Assembly: GCA_036821825.1 (NCBI GenBank)
Contig: DAISIV010000013.1
Location: forward strand, 1-64,000
Origin: CAITZA01 sp937915285
Lineage (GTDB): Bacteria; Desulfobacterota; Desulfomonilia; Desulfomonilales; Desulfomonilaceae
Length of the DNA stretch: 64,000 bases
Direction: 5' to 3'
Shown here: positions 52,801-60,549 of the stretch, piece after piece
Position numbering within the stretch: the first letter of the stretch is position 1
How the letters are laid out: each line of letters opens with the position of its first letter
Position numbers and translations under genes: made by a program
Notes under the pieces: generated by a model
Told to the model about the DNA's origin: nothing
What the model saw: the letters and a program-made list of their open reading frames with translations, nothing else
Database searches by the model: none

Positions 52801-53383
52801 TCTAGCTGCAATATCCGAGAGTAAAGCCGTGGATGAACGTCTGCATTTCCTGGGAAACCAGGAATCTGATCTCAAAAAAGCGTTGGAAACTCTTCACGAA
52901 ACCATCAGTTCCATCAACCAGACAACCCGGGAACGCTTCATGGAGACTTTTGAAAGAGTTAACCTACAGTTCCTCGAAATATTTCCTTATCTTTTTGGTG
53001 GAGGTCAGGGAAGACTCGAATTGACCGACAATGAAAATCCACTCGAGACCGGAGTTTCCATCATGGTGAGACCCCCGGGGAAGAGGTATCAGAACATGGA
53101 TCTTCTATCAGGGGGCGAGAAGGCATTGACAGCGGTTGCCCTCATATTTTCCATTTTTCTTATAAGCCCGTCGCCCTTTTGCTTGTTGGATGAAGTCGAT
53201 GCCCCGCTTGATGACGCCAATCTGGCCCGGTTCAACTCCATGCTCAGAAAGTTGTCCGACAGGACACAGTTCATAGTGGTGACTCACAACAAGAAAAGTA
53301 TGGAGGAATCCGATGCGCTCTTTGGCGTGACCATGGAGGAACCAGGGGCATCAAAAGTGGTTTCTGTGAAATTTCTGAATTAA
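49850..53383 (+). CDS. smc: Chromosome segregation protein SMC
   Basis: 1177-residue condensin ATPase. N-terminal Walker A GPNGAGKSN (residues about 32-40), long coiled coil (about 170-500), hinge (about 520-680, LAGALNYRIDMLVTKS), second coiled coil (about 690-1010), and the C-terminal ABC signature LLSGGEKALTAVAL with Walker B FCLLDEVDAPLDDAN. Length is the family norm. Weak ribosome-binding site before the ATG. Its stop codon overlaps that of the converging znuB gene by 4 bases. scpA and scpB are not in the window. Confidence 0.98.
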   Translation: MRIKRLEIKGFKSFPDRTALDFGSGVTCVVGPNGAGKSNILEALRWVMGEQRVKTLRSRRMDDVIFNGSETLKPLGLAEVRLVLSNLNKISNPAYNDYDEIMVSRRLYRDGASQYEINNVPCRLSDITDFFLDTGVGKNSYAIIEQGRVEQIVAAKPEERRVLIEEAAGINKYKARKEIALKKLESTSQNLLRLSDILSEVKSQSLALKRQAGKAERYQALLNQIRLMEVALISAKIERWGDKLMVIGTEVNDLKSELEKTEFRLVDRGAQLEKNKLYKLKAESEHQDLLNKKHSVELDLRAVRETVKRSADRLLDVKSRMENIESDILSNIQTRKRATADFDALSQTLEQTRLKLNGYKSELEQALTGHSELMETISSSRKQLNHLRDSLFRSLQDTAVARNKKESLLKRRHEVEGQIARKKTERVNLTAEMESVRQNIASAQKRTDGLRESLSRLDEIRKRLSSAKDDLESSVRASRTELHEWEKKLTAIQTKLKTLEELSDNYDSYDNPVKFLMKKKNESNGKFILEPIGEIIDIPNVYHKALAGALNYRIDMLVTKSVGDGVELTERLRTENAGRATFLPLDPRVVDTRESETFLEGATPILDLISVREGFQDVASFLFKNVFVVQDLSQARYLWEKNGLNVDLVTLDGDLISRYGEVSGGSREIVGEEIFKRRHEINQLESHRQQILAELNQIRTKSSLEQHELSETRKRLQESSDEFNLLKMEDLKLQGQKENLMNRLSNDEKRLRILEADETRLDREVNHILQELEQSETSIDSMTKRNESIEDDKDKLQSRINVLNQKNSDRQSRIESLKIQSAKLNERVRASERELEAAQEKIGNANEQTRRLNSEKLKGSELIDQLEADIEALNSRETQLMMSHEETAESVESVKSRVSYTGDLCSKLESEVKELNLLVRNNTRRLNELEVESARLEENIRNASEQISDRPHVDVKKLQAELSEINEERLDSLKQKLAAFGPVNLAAISESKAVDERLHFLGNQESDLKKALETLHETISSINQTTRERFMETFERVNLQFLEIFPYLFGGGQGRLELTDNENPLETGVSIMVRPPGKRYQNMDLLSGGEKALTAVALIFSIFLISPSPFCLLDEVDAPLDDANLARFNSMLRKLSDRTQFIVVTHNKKSMEESDALFGVTMEEPGASKVVSVKFLN

Positions 53384-54240
53384 CCCTGCGGTGTAACATA
53401 ACCCTTGGTGAAAATTTTCCTGCCTATAACCGCCAACAGATATGTAAATCCAGCTATCAGAATTGTTGTGGCCCCGGGGGGAATATCTGGAGAATAACTG
53501 AGCGCCAATCCCAAGGATGTGAATACCACTCCCAAAACCGTTGAAATAAGCATTATCTTCCACAGAGAACTCGAAAAAAGGCTCGCTATCGCTGCTGGAA
53601 GAGTAAGCAGCGCTATACACATCACTATACCTACAACTGTTACCAGCGCTACTACAGTTAGCGCCGTCATGCAGAGCAGCGACAAATAGTAAATGTCAAC
53701 ATTCAAACCCCGCAATGACGCAAATTCCTCATCAAAACACACTGCCAGGAACTGGTTGTAAAACAGTATTCCCGCAGTCACAACCAGGATGTCCAGAATT
53801 CCCAGCACCACCAGGTCCTTGCTGGTTACCATCAGGATGTTTCCAAACAGGTATCCCATCAGATCTGCGGCATAGCCGGGGGTTTTTGAAATGAAAACAA
53901 CCCCAATGGCCATCCCGATCGACCACATTGCGCCGATCACCGTGTCCTCTCTCTGCTTGGCATGAAGGCTCACCAAGCCGATGACTATTGCAGAAATCAA
54001 CGCGGTAATCCCTGCGCCCACCAGAGGATCAACCGATAACCCGGGATGCAGGGCGTTAAAAAAAAGCACAGCGCCTATACCGCCAAGTATCGTATGCGAA
54101 ATGCTTCCAGCCAGGTAGGAAATTCGCCTAACGACAACGTACGACCCGATTATGCCCGAGGCCGATCCGGCCAGCACACTCGCAATCAAGGCGTTCTGCA
54201 AAAATTCATAGGATCTGATGTCGGTTAAAAACTGATGCAA
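53380..54240 (-). CDS. znuB: Zinc/manganese ABC transporter permease
   Basis: 286-residue inner-membrane protein with about eight segments, of the ABC-3 metal permease family (RRISYLAGSISHTILGGIGAVLF near residue 38, GLNVDIYYLSLLCMTALTVV). Imports Zn(II) or Mn(II) with the adjacent ATPase and binding protein. It overlaps the end of znuC by 16 bases. Confidence 0.93.
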   Translation of the reverse strand: MHQFLTDIRSYEFLQNALIASVLAGSASGIIGSYVVVRRISYLAGSISHTILGGIGAVLFFNALHPGLSVDPLVGAGITALISAIVIGLVSLHAKQREDTVIGAMWSIGMAIGVVFISKTPGYAADLMGYLFGNILMVTSKDLVVLGILDILVVTAGILFYNQFLAVCFDEEFASLRGLNVDIYYLSLLCMTALTVVALVTVVGIVMCIALLTLPAAIASLFSSSLWKIMLISTVLGVVFTSLGLALSYSPDIPPGATTILIAGFTYLLAVIGRKIFTKGYVTPQG

Positions 54241-54998
54241 GTTCCTGTTCCTTCAGGATCACATTTGTCGTGACGCACCATCTTCATGGGATATCCATAA
54301 ATGGTGTTAATGATTTCACTGCTTATCTCTGAGGTGGGGTGAATCACCACTCGTCTTTTCACACAGATAACCCGTTTAACATAATGAGAGACAAAACCGA
54401 GGTCGTGAGACACCAGAACAATCGTGATATTCCGGTTCAATTCCCTGAATAAATCATAGATCTCGCCTTCTATACCCTGATCCAAACTTGAGGTGGGTTC
54501 ATCCAGCATCAACAATTCGGGTTCGCAGGCCAGCGCGCGGGCTATAAGAACCCGCTGCCTCTGTCCGCCGGACAAAGATGAAAATGACTCGCGGGCCCGG
54601 TCTGCAAGCTGAACCATCTCAAGTTTCTCCAGGCATGTCTGTTTGTCACGCCTGCTGTACATTCCAAAGCCCCTCGAATGCCCTAGGCGTCCCATCAGTA
54701 CCACATCCATGACAGTAGCGGGGAAATGGAAATCGAATTTTGCATGCTGTGGCATATAGCCCACGCGCTTTGTCGATTTATGTGGTGGAGTTCCAAATAA
54801 TTTGACACTACCCTGGGTCGGTCTCAAAAGACCTAGCATTATTTTTAGTAAAGTTGTCTTTCCGCCTCCGTTGGGACCTACTACGGATACAAAATCCCCG
54901 CTTCGGATATCCAAATTGACCTCATCCAGAATCAGAAACCCGTTGTAGGAAAAACTTAAATCCCTGAGGCTTATTACCGGTGATGATTGTTCCAGCAA
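54225..54998 (-). CDS. znuC: Zinc/manganese ABC transporter ATPase
   Basis: 257 residues. Walker A GPNGGGKTTL (about 40-49), signature LSSLSGGQRQRVLIARAL, Walker B LLMLDEPTSSLD and H-loop LVSHD. C-terminal end carries HDKCDPEGTGTC with possible metal-binding residues. Subunit of the metal importer. It follows znuA by 11 bases. Confidence 0.94.
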   Translation of the reverse strand: MLEQSSPVISLRDLSFSYNGFLILDEVNLDIRSGDFVSVVGPNGGGKTTLLKIMLGLLRPTQGSVKLFGTPPHKSTKRVGYMPQHAKFDFHFPATVMDVVLMGRLGHSRGFGMYSRRDKQTCLEKLEMVQLADRARESFSSLSGGQRQRVLIARALACEPELLMLDEPTSSLDQGIEGEIYDLFRELNRNITIVLVSHDLGFVSHYVKRVICVKRRVVIHPTSEISSEIINTIYGYPMKMVRHDKCDPEGTGTCISF

Positions 54999-55009
54999 TT
55001 GTCTGCAAC

Positions 55010-56005
55010 CTATCTGACTCCCGACTCGATCCTGTCGGAAATTCTGGTCATGTTAGAGATGTAATCTCTTTCGAGAGGATCGATTTCAACAACAATACCA
55101 TCAATACCCCTTGCAACTGTCTCAGCGCCTTTTTTTGAAAACTGGGGAGCCACAAAAATTACCTTGATACCGTCTTTTCTCGCAGAATCTATCAATCTGG
55201 CCAACTGCTTGGCAGTGGGTTCCTTCCCCTCAATCTCCACAGCCCTCTGGGTTAATCCATAGTCGTCCGCCAGATAACCGAAAGCAGGATGGTACACATA
55301 GAAATTTTTGCCTTTAAGACTTCCAAGTGAAGTCCCCATCTGTTCATCAAGCCTGTTCAGACGGTCGATGAAACTCTTCAGGTTTGTCTGAAAACGTTCA
55401 GCATCAGAAGGCATGATCGAAGAGAGCGCTTCGGCAATATTGGCCGATATGATTTTTACATTTTTCAGGCTTAACCACACATGGGGATCCATGACGCCGT
55501 GGAGGTGGTCATCGGATTCGGATTTGGTTTTCTTGTGGTCTGTAACTCGTGAACCGTGTCCGTGATTGTGACCGTCGCCACTTTTAGTCCTGGCGCCGGC
55601 TGAGGGCTCTTGACCATGTGACGCATCCCCGTGGGCAGCTTCCATCTTTCTAAGATTGATGCCACGGTTCAAATCAACTATTTTGAGGTCAGGGAACAGG
55701 GAGGCCATCTTCTGCACCAGCTTTTCCTCAAATGGCAAACCCACTTCAAAGTAGGCTTTGGCTGAATGAAGTCTGGAAATCTGGCTGGGTGTAGGCTCGA
55801 AAGTGTGCGGATCCCTCCCCTGGCCGACCAGGGTTTCTGCGTTCACCAGACCACCCGAGATCTGTTCAATAAAATAGGCGTATGGAGCAATTGCGGTGAA
55901 AACCGTGATCCGCTGACCATTCTCGGCTGATACGGCAAAAGCGGCCATCCAGGGGTTCAACAACAGAACGCATAATGTGGATAAATAAAACCATTTCCTA
56001 ATCAT
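55010..56005 (-). CDS. znuA: Zinc-binding periplasmic protein
   Basis: 331 residues with a signal peptide (hydrophobic core about 5-20, AVSAENG). Cluster A-1 metal-binding fold: HTFEPTPSQI with the first His ligand, DPHVWLS with the second, VYHPAFGYLADDYG with the third. Between them is a His/Asp-rich loop (about 130-170) typical of ZnuA, thought to guide zinc. GGAG six bases before the ATG at 56005 decides the start; an ATG at 56017 is the alternative. Gene order regulator-znuA-znuC-znuB. Confidence 0.94.
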   Translation of the reverse strand: MIRKWFYLSTLCVLLLNPWMAAFAVSAENGQRITVFTAIAPYAYFIEQISGGLVNAETLVGQGRDPHTFEPTPSQISRLHSAKAYFEVGLPFEEKLVQKMASLFPDLKIVDLNRGINLRKMEAAHGDASHGQEPSAGARTKSGDGHNHGHGSRVTDHKKTKSESDDHLHGVMDPHVWLSLKNVKIISANIAEALSSIMPSDAERFQTNLKSFIDRLNRLDEQMGTSLGSLKGKNFYVYHPAFGYLADDYGLTQRAVEIEGKEPTAKQLARLIDSARKDGIKVIFVAPQFSKKGAETVARGIDGIVVEIDPLERDYISNMTRISDRIESGVR

Positions 56006-56020
56006 GCGCCACTCCATTCA

Positions 56021-56341
56021 TTAGTCATCATTGACCGGTTCCTTCATTTCAATGAGTTCATGAGATCGTGAATGTAATTTTCTGACATCATTGGAGCAGA
56101 CCAGATGAATAGCATGGCACGAATTACATTCTTCCAGTCTATGATCCACAGCAAACTGATCCCAGTGACGCTTCTGGTCTGGAAGAAGAACACCCGTTCC
56201 CCTGCATAGCGGGCAGATACTGTCAAGAGCCGCCAAAACAGCGTGCCTGATGAATTCGGACCTGTTGGGAATGCCTCGCATGGCGTCCCTCAATGATTCA
56301 GGAACCTTGAAGGTTATGATTTCCTGCTTCTGTTTTTTCAT
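56021..56341 (-). CDS. Ribbon-helix-helix regulator with zinc-binding C-terminus
   Basis: 106 residues. The N-terminal ITFKVPESLRDAMRGIPNRSEFIRHAVLAAL (residues about 9-39) has the strand-helix-helix pattern of CopG/MetJ/NikR-type DNA-binding proteins. The C-terminal half has Cys43, Cys46, Cys72, Cys75, His76, His79 and Cys82 (CPLC, CNSCHAIHLVC), a likely zinc site. It heads the znu operon, 15 bases before znuA. GAGG precedes the ATG. Likely a zinc-responsive repressor in place of Zur; that role is inferred. Confidence 0.75.
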   Translation of the reverse strand: MKKQKQEIITFKVPESLRDAMRGIPNRSEFIRHAVLAALDSICPLCRGTGVLLPDQKRHWDQFAVDHRLEECNSCHAIHLVCSNDVRKLHSRSHELIEMKEPVNDD

Positions 56342-56380
56342 TCGACCTCGACGCTGAAACCTCTAACCGACAGTCATTAA

Positions 56381-56397
56381 TAATACCTGGTAATACC
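56381..56397 (-). promoter_or_regulatory. Direct repeat TAATACC, candidate operator of the znu operon
   Basis: TAATACC occurs at 56381-56387 and 56391-56397, exactly one helical turn apart. On the minus strand it overlaps a -10-like TATTAT before the RHH regulator gene. Two RHH dimers could bind side by side here. Confidence 0.45.
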
Positions 56398-56453
56398 CGA
56401 ACGTCCTAAATTCTGCAAGCGTCTTCAAAAAAGCATTCTTGCATGGCTTTTGC

Positions 56454-56482
56454 TTGACAATTTAGTCACTATTTTATATTAG
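56454..56482 (+). promoter_or_regulatory. Sigma-70-type promoter for the beta-barrel gene at 56539
   Basis: TTGACA (56454-56459) with TATTAG at 17 bases (56477-56482); TATATT at 56475-56480 is an alternative -10. It lies in the divergent space shared with the zinc regulator. Confidence 0.55.
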
Positions 56483-56538
56483 TTAAACACAAAACTTAAA
56501 GTTAAATGAGTTTATGTTAGCTCAAGGGCCTGTTAAAG

Positions 56539-57288
56539 ATGAAAAAAATACTGATTATTTGCTGGCTAATTATCGCCTGCTTCCTTCTCATGGGAAAGGT
56601 CTATGCCTGGGAAGTGCCTAATTATGTCAGAGCAGATGGTGGGGTCCGGATGTGGTTCACCGTTTTGGAAGGTGACCTGATTCAGAGCGACAGAACCAAA
56701 ATTGGCATATCCGAGAACATGGGGATCAAGAAGGACAAATTGGCATGGGAGTTTTTTGCTGATTTGCGGATATTCAATGCCCATGTCTTAAGGTTGAACG
56801 CTGAGCCTGGGACAGTTTACGATCAGTCGGTAAATGGATCATCCCAGAAGATACGCGATTGGCGTCTGGGTTATGACCTGGATTTTTACATGACGCCTCA
56901 ATTCCTGTTCGGGGCGAACATAGACCTTGTGATGGCGGGTTATGACACGCGGGTCACTAACACTGTCGTAGGGGACAGGCTGTACAACTACAGCGAATAC
57001 ACTTCACTGACCTTTCCCACTTTGGGTTTTCACGGAACCTTCTACCCTATTTTTGAGAACATTTCATTGCGCCCGAAACTCGGCGGAAGGGTTGACTGGT
57101 GGAATTACAACAGTCTTGAGACCTGGCGCTGGGAAGTCATGAGCGGTTTTGACATCCCTGTAAACACGTTCTGGACATGGACAATATCTGGAGGCTACAG
57201 GGCCGACCACATCAAATTCAAGAGCAACACGGATACCCAGGACATGAACAGGACAGGTTTTTTCCTCGAGACCTCCGTTTTGTTTTAG
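56539..57288 (+). CDS. Predicted outer-membrane beta-barrel protein
   Basis: 249 residues: signal peptide (hydrophobic core about 5-20, VYAWEV), then amphipathic strands rich in Trp/Tyr/Phe (WRLGYDLDFYM, LRPKLGGRVDWWNY, TWTISGGYRADHI) and a terminal strand FFLETSVLF with Phe at the end. No cysteines of note. OmpA/OmpW-size barrel, identity unknown. Divergent from the zinc regulator, so zinc-linked control is possible. Confidence 0.68.
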   Translation: MKKILIICWLIIACFLLMGKVYAWEVPNYVRADGGVRMWFTVLEGDLIQSDRTKIGISENMGIKKDKLAWEFFADLRIFNAHVLRLNAEPGTVYDQSVNGSSQKIRDWRLGYDLDFYMTPQFLFGANIDLVMAGYDTRVTNTVVGDRLYNYSEYTSLTFPTLGFHGTFYPIFENISLRPKLGGRVDWWNYNSLETWRWEVMSGFDIPVNTFWTWTISGGYRADHIKFKSNTDTQDMNRTGFFLETSVLF

Positions 57289-57316
57289 ATCAAACAACTA
57301 GATCCTGTTCGGACAT

Positions 57317-58084
57317 CTAATTTATCAGTTCGTCAATTTTGGAGAGTATCTCTCCCGCGCTTCCAAGCAGAAGAAGGTCGGTCACCTGGGTGTGCAAGGC
57401 CGATGGTTCACGGTTGATTTCTATGATTGTGGCCGAAGGGCTTTTTGACTTGGCGACAATTGGAATTTCAGCGGCAGGGAAAACCTGCAGGGATGTTCCT
57501 ATGACAAGGAGCGCGTCGCATCTCTGGGACATGACCTTGGATGCCATAAGAGCCTTGGATGGTATCGGCTCGCCGAAAAAGACAGCGTCCGGTTTGAGCA
57601 GTCCCCCGCAGTGATTGCAGCGTGGCGTTTCCTGTTCACCTGATGATACTCTCTGTTCCACTTTTTCAATGGGCTCAAGCGTCTTGCATTTCATGCATAT
57701 CGCCCTCAAAAGATTACCATGAAATTCTACTACCTCTATGGAGCCGGCCTTCTGATGGAGGCTGTCAACATTTTGGGTAATTATGCATTTCATGATGCCT
57801 TTGCTCTCCATTTTGGCCAGAGAGTAATGAGCCGCGTTCGGTGATGCTGAGGCAAGATCGAAGTCACCTGAATTTTTGAGGTCCAGATTCATTTTCCAGA
57901 ATCGGGCAGGATTTTGCAGGAACCGGTCAATGGAGAACTCGCCTGGGTCTACCTTGGTCCAAAGGCCTCCTGGGCTTCGAAAATCTGGTATCCCGGATTC
58001 CGTGCTTATACCGGCCCCGGTCAGCGCCACCAGGTGTTTCGATTTGGCGATAATATTGGCCGCTTGCTCCAAACGTGCATTCAT
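57317..58084 (-). CDS. cobB: Sirtuin NAD-dependent protein deacylase
   Basis: 255 residues. GAGISTESGIPDFR binds NAD; TQNVDSLHQKAGS carries the conserved Asn-Asp; FHGN holds the catalytic His; zinc is bound by CMKC and CNHC; GTSLQVFPAAEIP closes the Rossmann site. Deacetylates proteins such as acetyl-CoA synthetase. The ATG at 58084 is preferred over 58090 because CGAGG is 8 bases before it. Converges on the beta-barrel gene. Confidence 0.95.
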   Translation of the reverse strand: MNARLEQAANIIAKSKHLVALTGAGISTESGIPDFRSPGGLWTKVDPGEFSIDRFLQNPARFWKMNLDLKNSGDFDLASASPNAAHYSLAKMESKGIMKCIITQNVDSLHQKAGSIEVVEFHGNLLRAICMKCKTLEPIEKVEQRVSSGEQETPRCNHCGGLLKPDAVFFGEPIPSKALMASKVMSQRCDALLVIGTSLQVFPAAEIPIVAKSKSPSATIIEINREPSALHTQVTDLLLLGSAGEILSKIDELIN

Positions 58085-58302
58085 TGACATGGCCTCGCTA
58101 TCAATTGGAAAATTCGACTACATAACGTATCCGTCTGAAGATTTAGTCACATAATACAAAAATAGCAAGACGCTTGGTCCAGACCGTAACAAAAAACAGC
58201 CATCACTCGATTACACACTGACTGTTTTTAACTGAATCATTCAGGATGCGATATTTTTGTTGGAACATTGTGGAGATACGTTTTATAATATTAGTTTGAG
58301 CC

Positions 58303-58332
58303 TTGACATTCCAAAGCCCTCAATACTATCTA
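58303..58332 (+). promoter_or_regulatory. Promoter region of the sigma-thioredoxin operon
   Basis: TTGACA (58303-58308) followed by TACTATCTA (58324-58332), which gives -10 choices at 15-18 bases. GGAAC boxes of ECF type occur at 58262-58266 and 58355-58359, but no CGT/GTT box is at the usual distance. The 302-base gap holds no gene. Confidence 0.45.
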
Positions 58333-58355
58333 TACGTTAGGATTTAGAATTTCCG

Positions 58356-58370
58356 GAACAGTAATTGTTC
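58356..58370 (+). promoter_or_regulatory. Palindrome in the leader of the sigma operon
   Basis: GAACA-GTAAT-TGTTC, a perfect 5-bp dyad, lies between the candidate promoter and the AAAGGA ribosome-binding site. It may be an operator or a leader hairpin. Confidence 0.4.
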
Positions 58371-58386
58371 TTTCCTAAAGGATTTT

Positions 58387-58995
58387 ATGGATCAGGACAC
58401 ATTAAATATACAGAAAACCCTTCAGGGAGACTTTTCAGCTTTTGAGGAACTGGTTGATAAGTATCAAGGTAGAATATACCGCCATCTCAGAAAGATAGTC
58501 CACGATAACCACCAGGCTGAGGATCTCCTTCAGGAGACATTTTTCAGCGCTTACAAGGGCCTGGCGTCTTTCACCGGGGCATCGTCATTCTCGACCTGGC
58601 TTTTCAGGGTCGCCACAAACGCGGCGCTTATGTTTTTGCGCAAGAATGTTCACGATTACGTAGAATTCGACGATGAATTATCAAACCAGGCTTCTGACAG
58701 ATTAACGGCTTCACCGGAGTTTATAAGCACTCCACTGGAAATCCTGCTGTCAATGGAAGGCAAGAAGATTCTGGAACAGGCAATAGACGATTTGCCGGTG
58801 ATTTACCGTACCGTGATGATTCTACGGGATATTGAGGGCTTTTCTCTTGAGGAGACCGCTGAGGTTCTGGGAATAACCATACCCGCAGTAAAATCTCGGT
58901 TACACCGCGCCAGAAACATTGTAAGAGAGGCTTTGACTGCTTATTATATGGAAAATGAATTATCTGATTCCCAGAGAGTTTACAAAAGCCTATGA
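58387..58995 (+). CDS. ECF-type RNA polymerase sigma factor
   Basis: 202 residues. Region 2 is seen at about 20-90 (AEDLLQETFFSAYKGLASF, STWLFRVATNAALMFLRK) and region 4 at about 135-190 (VMILRDIEGFSLEETAEVLGITIPAVKSRLHRAR). No region 1.1 or 3, as in ECF sigmas. AAAGGA precedes the ATG. It overlaps the anti-sigma gene by 4 bases (ATGA) and is followed by trxA and trxB, an order like sigR-rsrA with thioredoxin genes in its regulon. Likely responds to thiol stress. Confidence 0.93.
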   Translation: MDQDTLNIQKTLQGDFSAFEELVDKYQGRIYRHLRKIVHDNHQAEDLLQETFFSAYKGLASFTGASSFSTWLFRVATNAALMFLRKNVHDYVEFDDELSNQASDRLTASPEFISTPLEILLSMEGKKILEQAIDDLPVIYRTVMILRDIEGFSLEETAEVLGITIPAVKSRLHRARNIVREALTAYYMENELSDSQRVYKSL

Positions 58996-59228
58996 ACAAA
59001 TGTAGTGATTTTTGCAGGAAACTGTCTGATTATCTGGATCGGGAACTTTCAGACAATGAATGCATGCTGATAGAGGAACATCTGCGTGAATGTCCTCCGT
59101 GCGCAATCATATACCAGGGTCTTGAGAAGACTGTCACATTGTGCGGGTCCGGAATATCCGATGAAATACCTGAACAGGTAAAGATCAGATTATTACGTTT
59201 TCTTAGAAATCGTTGTTGCAATGATTAG
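58992..59228 (+). CDS. ZAS-type zinc anti-sigma factor, RsrA-like
   Basis: 78 residues, no membrane segment. Cys4, His30, Cys34 and Cys37 (in HLRECPPC) have the same spacing as the zinc ligands Cys11, His37, Cys41 and Cys44 of Streptomyces RsrA (26, 30 and 33 residues). Cys8, Cys24 and Cys51 are extra, as are the two near the C-terminus (RCC). RsrA loses zinc and its sigma factor on disulfide formation. Coupled to the sigma gene. Likely cytosolic redox switch. Confidence 0.86.
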   Translation: MNKCSDFCRKLSDYLDRELSDNECMLIEEHLRECPPCAIIYQGLEKTVTLCGSGISDEIPEQVKIRLLRFLRNRCCND

Positions 59229-59258
59229 TTTATTATTCGATTCGAGAGGAGTAACGAA

Positions 59259-59591
59259 ATGTCCGACAGTGGTAAACTTTTGCATGTAACTGATGCAAAT
59301 TTCGAGGAAGAAATACTGAAATCATCCACACCTGCGCTGGTGGATTTCTGGGCGGCCTGGTGCGGACCTTGCCGGACGGTTGGACCGGTTGTTGAAGAGC
59401 TTGCCGGCGAATACACTGGCAAGGTCAAAATTGCCAAGCTGAATGTTGATGACAACAAGCAGACCCCCTCCAAATATGGTGTTCGCGGGATTCCTACGCT
59501 GATGCTGTTCAGGAATGGGCAGGTGGTGGATCAGATAGTGGGCGCAGTGCCAAAAAGCAAGATCAAGGAATTATTAGACAAGGTCAGCTAA
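59259..59591 (+). CDS. trxA: Thioredoxin
   Basis: 110 residues, classic thioredoxin. Active site W34-C35-G36-P37-C38, cis-proline loop GIPTLMLF. GAGGAG before the ATG. Reduces protein disulfides in the cytosol with TrxB, encoded next and overlapping by one base (TAATG). Placed behind the sigma/anti-sigma pair, 30 bases away, so probably under its control. Confidence 0.96.
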   Translation: MSDSGKLLHVTDANFEEEILKSSTPALVDFWAAWCGPCRTVGPVVEELAGEYTGKVKIAKLNVDDNKQTPSKYGVRGIPTLMLFRNGQVVDQIVGAVPKSKIKELLDKVS

Positions 59592-60511
59592 TGAAAACGG
59601 GACTAGTGATACTTGGTGGTGGTCCTGCAGGGCTCACCGCGGGAATGTATGCGGCCAGGGCCAGGGTTGGGGCGATTCTCATAGAGAAGGGCTCGACCGG
59701 CGGACAGATGGCCGCTACCGAGTGGATAGACAATTATCCCGGCAACATCGAACCGGTTTACGGTTATGAGTTGGCGCAAAGGATGGAATCTCAAGCCCGC
59801 AAATTTGGGCTTGAGATTATCAACAGGGATATCGTGTCTGTTGCTAAAAATCCGAATGGTTTTGTGCTCACCGACGATTCTGGATCAACTATTGAGTGCG
59901 GAGCGATCATTCTCGCAACCGGGGCATCTCCGGTTAAACTCGGGATACCGGGTGAACAGGAACTGGCTGGTAAAGGTGTCAGTTACTGCGCCGTTTGTGA
60001 CGGGCCTTTCTTTAGGGATCTGGAAGTTGCGGTTGTAGGTGGTGGAGACTCCGCCGTTGAAGAAGCAATCTACCTCACCAGGTTCGCCACCAAGGTACAC
60101 CTCATTCATCGCAGGGATAAACTACGCGCAGTCAAGGAGATTCAGGAGAAGGCATTTGCTGAGCCCAAAGTGGTAATTCATTGGAACAGCGTGCCGGTTG
60201 AGATATCAGGAGACAGTGAAGTTCGGATGGTCAAGATCAAATCGACCATTGATGGACGTATTGAGGAACTTGCGGTCGGAGGCATATTCTTCTATGTGGG
60301 TCTGTCACCCAATAATGTCGCTTTCAGGGAACTTGTGACAACTGACGCGACAGGTTTTGTGGTGACTGATGACAAAATGGCCAGTTCAACGGCCGGAATT
60401 TTTGCCGCCGGTGACATCCGATCCAAGATTCTGAGGCAGGTTTCGACCGCAGTAGGCGATGGAGCGACTGCCGCTTATAGCGCCCAGCACTACCTGGAGA
60501 GCCTTCCATAA
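59591..60511 (+). CDS. trxB: Thioredoxin reductase
   Basis: 306-residue flavoprotein. FAD site GGGPAGLTAGMYAARA (9-24), redox disulfide C133-A-V-C136, NAD(P)H site VGGGDSAVEEA with HRRDKLRA after it, which favours NADPH. C-terminal FAD motif GIFAAGDIRSK. Electrons pass from NADPH to thioredoxin. Last gene of the operon; strong terminator 40 bases on. Confidence 0.96.
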   Translation: MKTGLVILGGGPAGLTAGMYAARARVGAILIEKGSTGGQMAATEWIDNYPGNIEPVYGYELAQRMESQARKFGLEIINRDIVSVAKNPNGFVLTDDSGSTIECGAIILATGASPVKLGIPGEQELAGKGVSYCAVCDGPFFRDLEVAVVGGGDSAVEEAIYLTRFATKVHLIHRRDKLRAVKEIQEKAFAEPKVVIHWNSVPVEISGDSEVRMVKIKSTIDGRIEELAVGGIFFYVGLSPNNVAFRELVTTDATGFVVTDDKMASSTAGIFAAGDIRSKILRQVSTAVGDGATAAYSAQHYLESLP

Positions 60512-60549
60512 GGCCCCGGATATCTGAAGTTCATACTTGAATAGCTCGT

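Noticed and set aside
58262..58283. ECF autoregulatory promoter starting at GGAAC 58262
   Set aside because: The nearest CGT is only 12 bases away, too close for the 16-18-base spacing of ECF promoters.
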